A stretch of DNA of 64,000 nt from Amycolatopsis lurida (GTDB lineage: Bacteria > Actinomycetota > Actinomycetes > Mycobacteriales > Pseudonocardiaceae). Shown piece after piece: positions 18,081 through 26,517 of this stretch. The DNA is taken from positions 1,984,001 to 2,048,000 of the forward strand of contig NZ_FNTA01000004.1 in assembly GCF_900105055.1 (NCBI RefSeq). Reading direction: 5' to 3'. How positions within the stretch are numbered: position 1 is the first letter of the stretch; each line of letters begins with the position of its first letter. A program made the translations under genes and the position numbers. Under the pieces are notes generated by a model. The model was given only the letters and a program-made list of their open reading frames with translations. It was not told the origin of the DNA and did not search any database.

Positions 18081-18701
18081 ATGTACCTGCCGACGCAGAA
18101 CGATCCGCAGCCGGCCGCCGGCCCTCCCTGGTGGCTTGTCATCGGTCCCGGGTTCGCCGCGCTTATCGGTCTGTTCCTGCTCACCGTGATCTACCGCTTC
18201 GACGGTGAACCGGCCCTGCAGATCGACTTGGGCATATCCAGCCAGTCGCTGCTGCTGAACGGAGTCGTCGCGTACGTGGTCGCGGCCGCGCTCGCCTTCC
18301 CGGCGGGTCTGTTGCCCGGTGCCCGGTTCCCGACCTCGGTGACCGTGTCCGCGCTCGTCTTCATGCTGCTGGGCGTGCTCTTGGTCGCCTTCGGGCCCAG
18401 CAGCGGGATGCTCCTGGTCGGCCGGGTGCTCAACGGACTCGGCGCGGGCGCCGCCCTAGGCGTGACCGTCGCGTTGATCCGGCGTCTCAGGACCGGTCGT
18501 GGCGCAGCGACCGGGGTGACGGCGGGGCTCGGCGTCCTCGCCCTGGTGATCGCACCGGTCCTGGGCGGGCTGCTCTCGGACGCCACCGGCTTCCGGATCG
18601 TGTTCGTGGTGGCCGCGTTGTTCGTGTTCGTGGCGCTCGTCGTCGCCGGGATCCTCGGCATCGTCGCGCTGGCCAAGCCGAAGACTGTGCCGTACGCCTG
18701 A
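18081..18701 (+). CDS. Half-length MFS-like membrane protein
   Basis: 206 aa with five or six membrane helices. The helix-loop LLVGRVLNGLGAGAALGVTVALIRRL resembles TM4 of drug exporters. Normal MFS proteins have twice this length, so it may act as a dimer or be a reduced relative. No Shine-Dalgarno sequence precedes the ATG; a TATAGG box 8 nt upstream suggests leaderless translation. It is convergent with the MarR gene, with a 3-nt gap. Substrate unknown. Confidence 0.7.
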   Translation: MYLPTQNDPQPAAGPPWWLVIGPGFAALIGLFLLTVIYRFDGEPALQIDLGISSQSLLLNGVVAYVVAAALAFPAGLLPGARFPTSVTVSALVFMLLGVLLVAFGPSSGMLLVGRVLNGLGAGAALGVTVALIRRLRTGRGAATGVTAGLGVLALVIAPVLGGLLSDATGFRIVFVVAALFVFVALVVAGILGIVALAKPKTVPYA

Positions 18702-18704
18702 CCT

Positions 18705-19115
18705 TCAGCCGCCGAGCGTCCCCAACACCGCGAGCACTTCGTCCGGCACGTCGAGGAGGGCTTCCACCTCGGACACCTTCGCGGCCACGCGCCGGTGCGT
18801 CGCCCGGCCGCGGGCGCTGAGGTGGACGAGGACGCGGCGTCTGTCGGCGGCGTCGACCTCGCGGTAGGCCTGCGCGGTGGTCACGAGTTTGTCGACCACC
18901 CTGGTCAACGTCGGGGCGGTGGCGAGCGTCCGGTCGGCGAGGTCGGCCATGGCGAGACCACCCTTGCCACTCAGGGTGTCCAGCACCAGCCATTGGTCCA
19001 GGGTGAGACCTTCCTTGACGAGCACCTGCTCCACCCGGGCGGCGACGGCGCGGGCGGCGCGGGTGAGCGAGCCGGTGAGCGACGTTCCGGCGGTCGTGAC
19101 ACCGCGTGTCCCCAT
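18705..19115 (-). CDS. MarR-family regulator, probable AmiA-type controller of the amidase operon
   Basis: 136 aa winged-helix protein: LTLDQWLVLDTLSGKGGLAMADLADRT then the recognition region TLTRVVDKLVT and wing DAADRRRVLVHLS. It diverges from the amide-binding protein gene with 87 nt between starts. In mycobacteria the acetamidase operon is controlled by the MarR-type AmiA together with AmiC; the same pairing here supports that role. ATG at 19115 follows GGGGACGGG. Confidence 0.85.
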   Translation of the reverse strand: MGTRGVTTAGTSLTGSLTRAARAVAARVEQVLVKEGLTLDQWLVLDTLSGKGGLAMADLADRTLATAPTLTRVVDKLVTTAQAYREVDAADRRRVLVHLSARGRATHRRVAAKVSEVEALLDVPDEVLAVLGTLGG

Positions 19116-19202
19116 ATCCCGTCCCCTTGCCAAAACCGGACACCCTCGCAATACTTCCAGGTGAAAGCACTTTGACCTTACCGGGCCACCGCACGGAGCG
19201 CC

Positions 19203-20279
19203 ATGCCCCCACGCCTCGCCACCCGGCCCCGCGACGACACCTGGCGTGTGGCCATGGTGGTCCCGTTGCAGGGGCCGGCAGGACTGTTCGGCCCGTCGTG
19301 CGAGGCGATCACGGAGCTGGCCGTCCACGAACTCAACGAATCCGGCGGCATCCTCGGCAGGCGGGTCGAGGCCGAGGTGGTCGACGGTGGCGGCACTCCC
19401 GCGCGAGTAGCCGGCGAAGTGCGGCGTCTGGTCGACAGCGGGCGGGTCGACGCGGTGAGTGGCTGGCACATCTCGTCGATCCGGCACGCGCTCGCGCCGG
19501 TCGTGGCCGACCGGGTGCCGTACGTGTACACCTCGCTCTACGAAGGCGGCGAGCGCCGCTCGGGCATCTTCTGCACGGGCGAGACGCCGCGCTGCCAGAT
19601 CGAGCCGGCACTGCGCTGGCTGCGCGATCACCTCGGTGCCCGGCGCTGGTTCGTCGTCGGCGACGACTACGTCTGGCCGCACCGGTCGACCCGCGCGATC
19701 CGCCAGTACGCCAAGGATCTCGATCTGCGCATCACCGGAGAGGCGTTCGTCGGGCTCGGCGCGGGCGATATGTCCACGGTGGTCCGCCAGGTCGAGCAGT
19801 CCACAAGCGACGGTGTGCTCATGTTGCTGGTCGGGCAGGACGCGGTGCGCTTCAACCGGGCCTTCGCCGCGCACGGGCTCAGCGACCGGTTGCTCCGGTT
19901 CAGCCCGCTGATGGAGGAGAACATGCTCCTCGCGAGCGGCGCGCACGCCACCGGCGACCTCTACGTCTCCGCCGCCTACTTCCGCTCGATGGTCACCGCC
20001 GACGCGATGGACCTCCTCGGCCGCTATGTCGGCCGCAACGGCCCCGGCGCCCCGGCTTTGAACAACGCCGCCGAATCCTGTTACGAGGGGCTGCACACGC
20101 TGGCCGAACTCGTCGGCAGGGCGGGCACGTCGGAGCTTCCCGCGCTCAACGCGGCGATCGACGGCGTCGCCTATCACGGACCGCGTGGCACGATCGAGTT
20201 CCGCGGACAGCAGGCCGATCAGCACGTCCATCTCGCGGTCGCCGACGGCTACGACTTCGAAGTCCTCACCCGGCTCTGA
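19203..20279 (+). CDS. amiC: Cytosolic amide-binding sensor, AmiC-like
   Basis: 358 aa type I periplasmic-binding fold (branched-chain amino acid/AmiC family): WRVAMVVPLQGPAGLFGPSCEAI near the start, LNESGGILGRRVE, and the closing strand GPRGTIEFRGQQADQH. No signal peptide or lipobox precedes the domain, so it is cytoplasmic, as AmiC is. In Pseudomonas and mycobacteria AmiC senses short-chain amides and releases or relays to the operon regulator. It heads the amiC-amiS-amiE cluster. ATG at 19203. Confidence 0.85.
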   Translation: MPPRLATRPRDDTWRVAMVVPLQGPAGLFGPSCEAITELAVHELNESGGILGRRVEAEVVDGGGTPARVAGEVRRLVDSGRVDAVSGWHISSIRHALAPVVADRVPYVYTSLYEGGERRSGIFCTGETPRCQIEPALRWLRDHLGARRWFVVGDDYVWPHRSTRAIRQYAKDLDLRITGEAFVGLGAGDMSTVVRQVEQSTSDGVLMLLVGQDAVRFNRAFAAHGLSDRLLRFSPLMEENMLLASGAHATGDLYVSAAYFRSMVTADAMDLLGRYVGRNGPGAPALNNAAESCYEGLHTLAELVGRAGTSELPALNAAIDGVAYHGPRGTIEFRGQQADQHVHLAVADGYDFEVLTRL

Positions 20280-20363
20280 AAGCCACCCCCTTGACTCATT
20301 CCGACACGCCACATACTTTCATCTGGAATTATTTCATGTGACGCACGTTATGCGGAGGTGAGC

Positions 20364-20987
20364 ATGGGCGACGTGGGCCTGCTCTACGTCGGGGCCGCCC
20401 TGATGATCAACGGCCTGATGTTGCTCGGCCGGATACCGCCTCGTTCGGCGGCGGTGCTGAACCTGTTCGTCGGCGCGCTGCAGTGCGTCACCCCGACCGT
20501 GCTGATCGTCCAGGCGGAGGGAAACCCGGACGCGATCCTCGCCGCGTCCGGCCTGTACCTGTTCGGTTTCACCTACCTGTACGTCGGCATCGCGAATCTC
20601 GCGGGCCTGACACCCGAAGGCATCGGCTGGTTCTCGCTCTTCGTGGCGGGCGCCGCCGTGGTGTACGCCGGGATCGCCTTCTGGCACGACGACGACCCGG
20701 TGTTCGGCGTCATCTGGCTGTCCTGGGCGTTGCTGTGGACACTGTTCTTCCTGGTGCTCGGCCTCGGAAAGGAACAGCTGACCCGGTTCACCGGCTGGAC
20801 CGTCCTGCTGCTCAGCCAGCCGACCTGCACGGTGCCCGCCTTCCTCGGCCTGACCGGCACCTACCGCAGCGACGGCGGCACCGCACTGCTGGCGGCCGCG
20901 ATCGCGGTGGCGCTCGTCGCGACCGCCGGTTCCCTCGACGTCCTGAAAAACCGTTCGGAGAAAAGGAGTCTTCATGCGACACGGTGA
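20364..20987 (+). CDS. amiS: AmiS/UreI-type amide channel
   Basis: 207 aa with six to seven hydrophobic segments and the family features [18 protein letters not shown] at the start, [16 protein letters not shown] and the long TM pair ending in TGTYRSDGG. AmiS proteins carry short amides (and UreI carries urea) across the inner membrane. ATG at 20364 is preceded by GGAGG at 20354-20358. Its end overlaps amiE by 14 nt, so they are translationally coupled. Confidence 0.93.
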   Translation: MGDVGLLYVGAALMINGLMLLGRIPPRSAAVLNLFVGALQCVTPTVLIVQAEGNPDAILAASGLYLFGFTYLYVGIANLAGLTPEGIGWFSLFVAGAAVVYAGIAFWHDDDPVFGVIWLSWALLWTLFFLVLGLGKEQLTRFTGWTVLLLSQPTCTVPAFLGLTGTYRSDGGTALLAAAIAVALVATAGSLDVLKNRSEKRSLHATR

Positions 20988-21972
20988 CATTTCCGCCAGC
21001 CCGGACACGGTCGGTGTCGCGGTGGTCAACTACAAGATGCCACGGCTGCACACCAAGGCCGAAGTCCTCGACAACGCCCGCAAGATCGCCGAAATGGTGG
21101 TGGGCATGAAATCCGGGCTTCCCGGCATGGATCTCGTGGTGTTCCCCGAGTACTCGACGCAGGGCATCATGTACGACCCGAAGGAGATGTACGAGACCGC
21201 CGCGACGATTCCCGGCGAGGAGACCGAGATCTTCGCGGCCGCGTGCCGGGAAGCCCAGACCTGGGGCGTCTTCTCCATCACCGGCGAGCGGCACGAGGAC
21301 CACCCGGCCAAGCCGCCGTACAACACGCTCGTGCTCATCAACGACCGCGGTGAGATCGTCCAGAAGTACCGCAAGATCCTGCCGTGGTGCCCGATCGAAG
21401 GCTGGTATCCGGGCGAAGAGACCTACGTCAGCGACGGCCCGAAGGGGATGAAGATCTCGCTGATCATCTGCGACGACGGGAACTACCCGGAGATCTGGCG
21501 CGACTGCGCGATGAAGGGCGCCGAATTGATCGTGCGCTGCCAGGGCTACATGTACCCGGCCAAGGAGCAGCAGGTCCTGATGGCCAAGGCGATGGCGTGG
21601 GCCAACAACTGCTACGTGGCCGTCGCGAATGCCGCCGGTTTCGACGGCGTGTACTCGTACTTCGGCCATTCCGCGATCATCGGCTTCGACGGGCGCACGC
21701 TCGGCGAGACCGGCGAAGAGGAATACGGAATCCAGTACGCACAGCTGTCGGTTTCGGCGATCCGCGACGCACGCACCTACGACCAGTCGCAGAACCACAT
21801 CTTCAAGCTGCTGCACCGCGGCTACACCGGCGTACAGGACGCGGACGAAGGCGACAAGGGCGTGGCCGACTGCCCGTTCGACTTCTACAAGCTCTGGGTC
21901 ACCGACGCCAAGAAGGCGCAGGAGAAGGTCGAGTCGATCACCCGCGACACCATCACTCCACAGCATCCCTGA
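20974..21972 (+). CDS. amiE: Aliphatic amidase (acylamide amidohydrolase)
   Basis: 332 aa nitrilase-superfamily enzyme hydrolysing acetamide, propionamide and similar to acid plus ammonia in the cytoplasm. It matches the well-known Pseudomonas AmiE almost line for line from MRHGDIS onward: catalytic Glu59 in FPEYS, Lys in QKYRKILPW, Cys in [11 protein letters not shown]. It lacks the last ~14 residues of the Pseudomonas protein. A formamidase (AmiF) is the closest alternative, but the N-terminus and [13 protein letters not shown] favour AmiE. AAGGAG precedes the ATG. Confidence 0.95.
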   Translation: MRHGDISASPDTVGVAVVNYKMPRLHTKAEVLDNARKIAEMVVGMKSGLPGMDLVVFPEYSTQGIMYDPKEMYETAATIPGEETEIFAAACREAQTWGVFSITGERHEDHPAKPPYNTLVLINDRGEIVQKYRKILPWCPIEGWYPGEETYVSDGPKGMKISLIICDDGNYPEIWRDCAMKGAELIVRCQGYMYPAKEQQVLMAKAMAWANNCYVAVANAAGFDGVYSYFGHSAIIGFDGRTLGETGEEEYGIQYAQLSVSAIRDARTYDQSQNHIFKLLHRGYTGVQDADEGDKGVADCPFDFYKLWVTDAKKAQEKVESITRDTITPQHP

Positions 21973-22060
21973 CGAGGAAGGTGGGCCTTCGCCCTCTCGA
22001 CGTGTGGGCGAGACCAAGGCCCGCGGTCACGATGAACCAGTTGCGGGCCTTGTCGACGGA

Positions 22061-22128
22061 GGCGGCCATGGTGCACCGCCGCCCGGCCGTGAACGAGTTC
22101 ACGACCTCTCGGTGCACCATGCGCCGCC
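22061..22128. repeat. Long inverted repeat downstream of amiE
   Basis: CGGTGCACCATG at 22110-22121 is the exact complement of 22067-22078, and the arms continue as GGCGGC/GCCGCC with one bulged base. Inside the loop sits a second perfect palindrome GTGAAC-GA-GTTCAC (22089-22102). This nested structure starts 88 nt after the amiE stop and could be a terminator or a mobile-element remnant. Confidence 0.6.
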
Positions 22129-22228
22129 ATCGCCGTTCTTTGGCGATGGCCACCGGCGGCAGCAGCCACGGCCGGCGCAAGACGGGCTCGCCGTACGAGC
22201 GCCCGGGGCTCCTGGACCGCTAACGCGC

Positions 22229-22768
22229 TTAGCCACCGTCAGCGACTACGTGGCCATGCGCTCCGATGATGCGAACCCCATCGTCGTGGAGGACCAGCTT
22301 GGGTGGACTGCCGTCGATACCCGTACCCGAGTACCAAATCGGTTGCTTCGGCGGACTCAGGTACGAAGTCGCCACCCCGGAGTCATCGACGTCGATCCGA
22401 TTGGCACCTTCGGTTCGCTCGTCACAAACGTAGATACCGGCCGAAGGAGCAGCCTCTGGCCGGCCCGATGGCCAACCTTTCAAACGAAAATCCGGCTGAT
22501 TGTTTCGGCTGCACGGCGGAACGTTTCGCCGGACACCGTTCACCGATATTTCGGTGTCTCCGAATTCCCAGCCATGCACCCATAAAATCGGGCGTCCTTC
22601 ATAGGTGTCGAAGATGATCTCGACATATCCCCCTGGTGGAGTTCTTTCCGTGACCTCGAATGACTCATCGGGCTCCAACTCGAACGCCATCGTGCAGTGA
22701 CTGAGCCTGACGGTTATCGCAGCGCTCAACGCGCTGGCCACCTGCACCGTATTGACGATCGACGACAT
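22229..22768 (-). CDS. Uncharacterised protein of lower GC
   Basis: 179 aa, soluble, mixed alpha/beta. Recognisable only by composition: an acidic start (FELEPDESFEVTERTPPGGY), GRPILWVHGWEFGDTEI, and a Gly/Asp-rich end (VRIIGAHGHVVADGG). No known motif. Coding DNA is clearly less GC-rich than its neighbours, suggesting transfer. ATG at 22768 follows GGCGGTGAGC. The next 400 nt upstream have no gene, so it is monocistronic. Confidence 0.6.
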   Translation of the reverse strand: MSSIVNTVQVASALSAAITVRLSHCTMAFELEPDESFEVTERTPPGGYVEIIFDTYEGRPILWVHGWEFGDTEISVNGVRRNVPPCSRNNQPDFRLKGWPSGRPEAAPSAGIYVCDERTEGANRIDVDDSGVATSYLSPPKQPIWYSGTGIDGSPPKLVLHDDGVRIIGAHGHVVADGG

Positions 22769-23164
22769 GCTCACCGCCTCAGTGTAACGCCGCCCCCCAC
22801 GCCACAAGATGAGACAAGCGCCCCGCGTCTCACTAGTCATCGGAAAGACATGTATTTTTCGCACTCGGCAGCGCCGGAAGCGAAACCCGACCGGACCCTG
22901 CCAAGTCCCCATGCGCCGATTCTAAAGTGGAGAGTCCCACTCAGAGCCAAGCCTATGGAAAGCCGACGCCCACCGTGCGGAACTTGGCGGTATTCAACCC
23001 CGAGTTGACACCACAGTCCGGGCGGTGCGGCGGATCGAAAGCGCTTCCCCCGCTAATACCGCGACCTACCGTGGTGCCACATTCAAACGACCATGAAAAC
23101 AACGTTTCCGCTGATAACTCAACCCGTGCCGGCGGATCGGCCTGTGCGCCCTAGACTCGGCGCC
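22769..23164. other. Intergenic region
   Basis: 396 bases, moderately AT-rich, between two divergent genes. No convincing frame, repeat or RNA was seen; it should contain the promoters of both flanking genes. Confidence 0.4.
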
Positions 23165-23629
23165 ATGGACAGGATCGACAGCGGCAGCCGGACGATCGCC
23201 GCCCCGCCCGAGACCGTCTACCAGGCGCTCCTGGACCGGGAGTCGCTCGAAGCCTGGCTGCCGCCCGAGGGGATGCGCGGCCGGATCGAGCACTGGGATC
23301 CGCGCCCCGGCGGCGGCTTCCGCATGATCCTCACCTACCTCGACGCGTCCGCCGCGCCCGGCAAATCGTCGGACGCGACGGACGTCGTCGAGGTCGGGTT
23401 CGCCGAGCTGGTGCCCGCGGAACGCGTGGTGCAAAGGGCCGTCTTCGAGTCCGAAGACCCCGCGTTCGCGGGCACCATGACGATGACCTGGACGCTGGCC
23501 GCCGCGGGCGACGGCACCGAGGTGACCGTCACCGCGACGGACGTGCCGTCCGGCATCGGACAGGCCGATCACGAAGCCGGGATCGCCTCTTCGCTGGCCA
23601 ATCTGGCTTCCTTCGCCGAAACGCGCTGA
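23165..23629 (+). CDS. SRPBCC/AHSA1-type ligand-binding protein
   Basis: 154 aa START-like fold: RTIAAPPETVYQALLDRESLEAWLPPEGM at the N-terminus, PGGGFRMILTY in the middle, and a C-terminal helix HEAGIASSLANLASFAE. Such proteins bind hydrophobic small molecules or assist polyketide cyclisation; nothing ties this one to a pathway. The last 61 nt overlap the convergent MFS gene. ATG at 23165; in-frame upstream codons lack a ribosome-binding site. Confidence 0.85.
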   Translation: MDRIDSGSRTIAAPPETVYQALLDRESLEAWLPPEGMRGRIEHWDPRPGGGFRMILTYLDASAAPGKSSDATDVVEVGFAELVPAERVVQRAVFESEDPAFAGTMTMTWTLAAAGDGTEVTVTATDVPSGIGQADHEAGIASSLANLASFAETR

Positions 23630-25059
23630 CGGCCGGACGCGATCACGATCGCGGCGAGGACGGCCATCACCAGCGGCACGACCAGCGCCGCCCGGAAGCC
23701 ACCGAGCGCGGCCTCCCGCGAACCGTCGCCGAGCGCGGCGACGTTGACGGCGGTCACCGCGGACAGCCCGAGCGCCGCGCCGAACTGGAACGCCGTGTAC
23801 AGCAGCCCGCCCGCGAGGCCCTGTTCGTCCTCGGCGATCCCGTCGGTGGCGACGATCGTCAGCGGACCGTAGGCGAGCGCGAACCCCAGCCCGAGGATGA
23901 TCATCGACGGGAACATCGCCGCGTACGTCCAGTCCAGGCCCAGCGGCAGGAAGAGCGCATACGCCACGGCGGCGAGTACGAGCCCGCCGAAGATCAGCCG
24001 GGTGTTGCCGAACCTCGCCACCAGCCGCGGGGTCAGCGTCGGCGCGAGGATCGCGTCGATCCCAACGGCCAGCAGCGCCAAGCTCGTCTCCAAGGTCGAC
24101 CAGCCCCGGAGTTCCTGCAGGTAAAGCGTGACGAGGAACTGGAAGCCGAAGAACGAACCGGCGAACAGCAGGGCGCTGACGTTCGCCCGCACCAGCGGGC
24201 CCGACTTCAGGATGCCCAGCCGCACCAGCGGCGCGGGCGAGCGCCGTTCGACGGCCACGAAGGCCGCCAGCGCCGCCACTCCCCCGGCGAACGACGCGAG
24301 GGTCCAGCCCCAGCCCTGTCCGGGGTGTTCCAGCCGGACCACGGCGTAGGCGATCAGCAGCATCGCCACGGTCACGGTGAGCGCTCCGGGGAAGTCCAGG
24401 CGGCGCGGTACGCGTTCCTCACCGGCCGGTTCCTTGATGAGCCACAGCGCGGCGAGCAGGATGACGGCGGACAGGATCACCGGTGTGAAGAACACCCAGC
24501 GCCAGTCGATCCTGGTCAGCAGGCCGCCGATGACCAGGCCGAGCGAGAAGCCGCCCGCCCCGGTGCCGGCGTAGAACAGCAGCGCCTTGTTGCGTTTCGG
24601 GCCCTCCTCGAAGCTCGTGGTGATGATGGACAGCCCGGCCGGGGTCATGAAGGCAGCGGCGACGCCGGTGACGAACCGGGCGAGCAGCAGCATCCAGCCT
24701 TCGGTGGCGAACCCGCCCAGCCCGGAGAAGACGAGGAACACCACCAGCCAGGCGAGGAACATGCGGCGGCGGCCGTACATGTCGGCGGCGCGCCCGCCCA
24801 GCAGCATGAACCCGCCGTAGCCGAGGACGTAGGCGCTCACGACGCCGCTCAGCGTCGCCGTCGACAGCCCGAGTTCGGCCCGGATGGACGGCAGCGCCAC
24901 GTTGAGCATCGCGACGTCGATGCCCTCCAGGAAGATGGCGCCGCACAGCACTACGAGCACGCCCCAGGCCCGCCCGCCCATCCGGTCGGCGCGCGGAAGC
25001 GTTTGCGAGTTGCTCAAGATCGGATCTCCCTCAGTGAACGGGAACCGACGGTTACTCAT
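23569..25059 (-). CDS. MFS drug exporter, DHA2 (14-helix) family
   Basis: About 496 aa. Fourteen hydrophobic helices, motif A GGRAADMYGRRRMF, motif C-like AAFMTPAGLSIITTSF, and the N-terminal FLEGIDVAMLNVALPSI typical of EmrB/QacA-like proton-driven exporters. The start is uncertain: ATG at 25059 has only a distant GAGGG, while TTG at 25017 has GAGGGAG eight bases upstream and may be the real one. A divergent HxlR regulator next door probably controls it. Substrate unknown. Confidence 0.88.
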   Translation of the reverse strand: MSNRRFPFTEGDPILSNSQTLPRADRMGGRAWGVLVVLCGAIFLEGIDVAMLNVALPSIRAELGLSTATLSGVVSAYVLGYGGFMLLGGRAADMYGRRRMFLAWLVVFLVFSGLGGFATEGWMLLLARFVTGVAAAFMTPAGLSIITTSFEEGPKRNKALLFYAGTGAGGFSLGLVIGGLLTRIDWRWVFFTPVILSAVILLAALWLIKEPAGEERVPRRLDFPGALTVTVAMLLIAYAVVRLEHPGQGWGWTLASFAGGVAALAAFVAVERRSPAPLVRLGILKSGPLVRANVSALLFAGSFFGFQFLVTLYLQELRGWSTLETSLALLAVGIDAILAPTLTPRLVARFGNTRLIFGGLVLAAVAYALFLPLGLDWTYAAMFPSMIILGLGFALAYGPLTIVATDGIAEDEQGLAGGLLYTAFQFGAALGLSAVTAVNVAALGDGSREAALGGFRAALVVPLVMAVLAAIVIASGRQRVSAKEARLASEEAIPAS

Positions 25060-25114
25060 CAGCCGGTCGGTTCCCTCTTGTAACCAAGGGGATCTTCCGT
25101 CACCATCGATGACC

Positions 25115-25537
25115 ATGGAAGAAGGCACTTTGAACTCACCCAGTCGTTGTGAACTCACCGAGGAGGACTACGAGGCCTTCCAGTGGGACACGCGCGAGGA
25201 CTGTGAGGTCCGCCAGATCCTCGACCGGGTGGCGGACAAGTGGTCGCTGCTGGTCATCGCGCTGCTCGACCGGAACACGCTGCGGTTCACCGAGCTCAAG
25301 TACAAGATCGACGGCATCAGCCAGCGCATGCTCACCACCACGCTGCGGCACCTCGAACGGGACGGCCTGGTGAGCCGCACCGTCTATCCGGTGGTGCCAC
25401 CGCGCGTCGAGTACGCGCTGACACCGCTGGGGATCACGCTGCACAAGACGATCCAGTCGCTGGTCACCTGGACCGAGGACCACCAGAGCGAGATCGCCCT
25501 CGCGCGCGCCCAGTACGACAAACGCGTCACCGCCTAG
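25115..25537 (+). CDS. HxlR-family regulator
   Basis: 140 aa winged-helix: CEVRQILDRVADKWSLLVIALL followed by RFTELKYKIDGISQRMLTTTLRHLERDGLVSRTVYPVVPPRVEY split by turns, ending in a dimerisation helix. The Cys in DCEVRQ is the usual redox or ligand-sensing position of HxlR proteins. Divergent from the MFS exporter, hence its likely regulator; 8 nt before the ROK gene, so probably co-transcribed with it. Start taken at ATG 25115; ATG 25109 is equally possible. Confidence 0.88.
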   Translation: MEEGTLNSPSRCELTEEDYEAFQWDTREDCEVRQILDRVADKWSLLVIALLDRNTLRFTELKYKIDGISQRMLTTTLRHLERDGLVSRTVYPVVPPRVEYALTPLGITLHKTIQSLVTWTEDHQSEIALARAQYDKRVTA

Positions 25538-25545
25538 GGAGCCGT

Positions 25546-26517
25546 ATGGCCAGGCTGTCCGGAGGGGATCCGTCACTGCTGCGGCGGCTCAACGCCATCG
25601 CCGTCCTGCGGGCGCTGTACGAGGCCGAGGAACTCACCCTCGCGGAACTGGTCAAGGCGAGCGAGGTGTCCCGTCCGACGGTCGAGGAGATCGCCGCCGA
25701 CCTCGGCGAACAGGGGCTGGTCGAGGAGGTCCCGCTTCCTCCCGGCGCGCCGCGGCCGGTGGGGCGGCCTGCCAAGCGATACCGCTTCCGCCACGAGTCC
25801 GGGCACGTCGCCGGCCTGGAGATCGGCCCGCATCAGGCGTTGTGCCTGGTCGCCGATCTGCGGGGCGAGGTCGTCGGGCGGGCGAAGGCCGGACTCACCC
25901 CGGAGACGGACGCGGCCGACCGGCTCGGCACCGCGCACCGGGTGCTCGCCACGGCCGTGGAAGGCCACGTCGACGTGCGGGTGCTCGGCATCGGCACGAC
26001 CGGCGTGGTGTCCGGCGGCAAGGTCGTCCGCAACCACCGCCTCCCCGGCTGGACCGGCGTCGACCTGCCCGCGGAGTTCGGCGGCGGCTGCCCGGTACTG
26101 GCCGGGAACGACACCGGGCTCGCCACGCTGGCCGAACACTGGCGCGGTGCCGCGCGCGGTGTCGAGGACGTCGTCTACGTGCGGGCCGGGCGCACCGTCT
26201 CGCTGGGCCTGCTGCTCGGCGGGAAGCTGCATACGGGCCACCACGGCGCGGCGGGCGAGATCGGCGCCCTGCGACCGGCAGGCGGGTTCGCGGAGCTCGT
26301 CGCCGCCACCGTCCTCGCTGTCGACCCGCACCTGGTGGTGTGCGGCGGCACCGGGGAGCTGGCCACGGAACTGCGCGCCGAACTGGCCAGGCTGTGCCTC
26401 TTCCCGGTGCGTGTCGAGACCTCGGCCCTCGGCGAAGACTCGGTGGCGCTCGGCGCGGTCCGGCTGGCGCTGAGCCGGGTGGAGCGCGACCTGTTCAGCG
26501 TCGCGGATGTCGCCTGA
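25546..26517 (+). CDS. ROK-family transcriptional repressor
   Basis: 323 aa. N-terminal winged helix (LRALYEAEELTLAELVKASEVSRPTVEEIAADL) followed by an actin-like ROK sugar-binding domain with LGIGTTGVVSGG and NDTGLATLAEHW. The cysteine zinc motif of many ROK proteins is replaced by LHTGHHGAAGEIGAL, so zinc binding is unlikely. Probably a sugar-responsive repressor. It overlaps the convergent permease gene by 23 nt. Confidence 0.88.
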   Translation: MARLSGGDPSLLRRLNAIAVLRALYEAEELTLAELVKASEVSRPTVEEIAADLGEQGLVEEVPLPPGAPRPVGRPAKRYRFRHESGHVAGLEIGPHQALCLVADLRGEVVGRAKAGLTPETDAADRLGTAHRVLATAVEGHVDVRVLGIGTTGVVSGGKVVRNHRLPGWTGVDLPAEFGGGCPVLAGNDTGLATLAEHWRGAARGVEDVVYVRAGRTVSLGLLLGGKLHTGHHGAAGEIGALRPAGGFAELVAATVLAVDPHLVVCGGTGELATELRAELARLCLFPVRVETSALGEDSVALGAVRLALSRVERDLFSVADVA

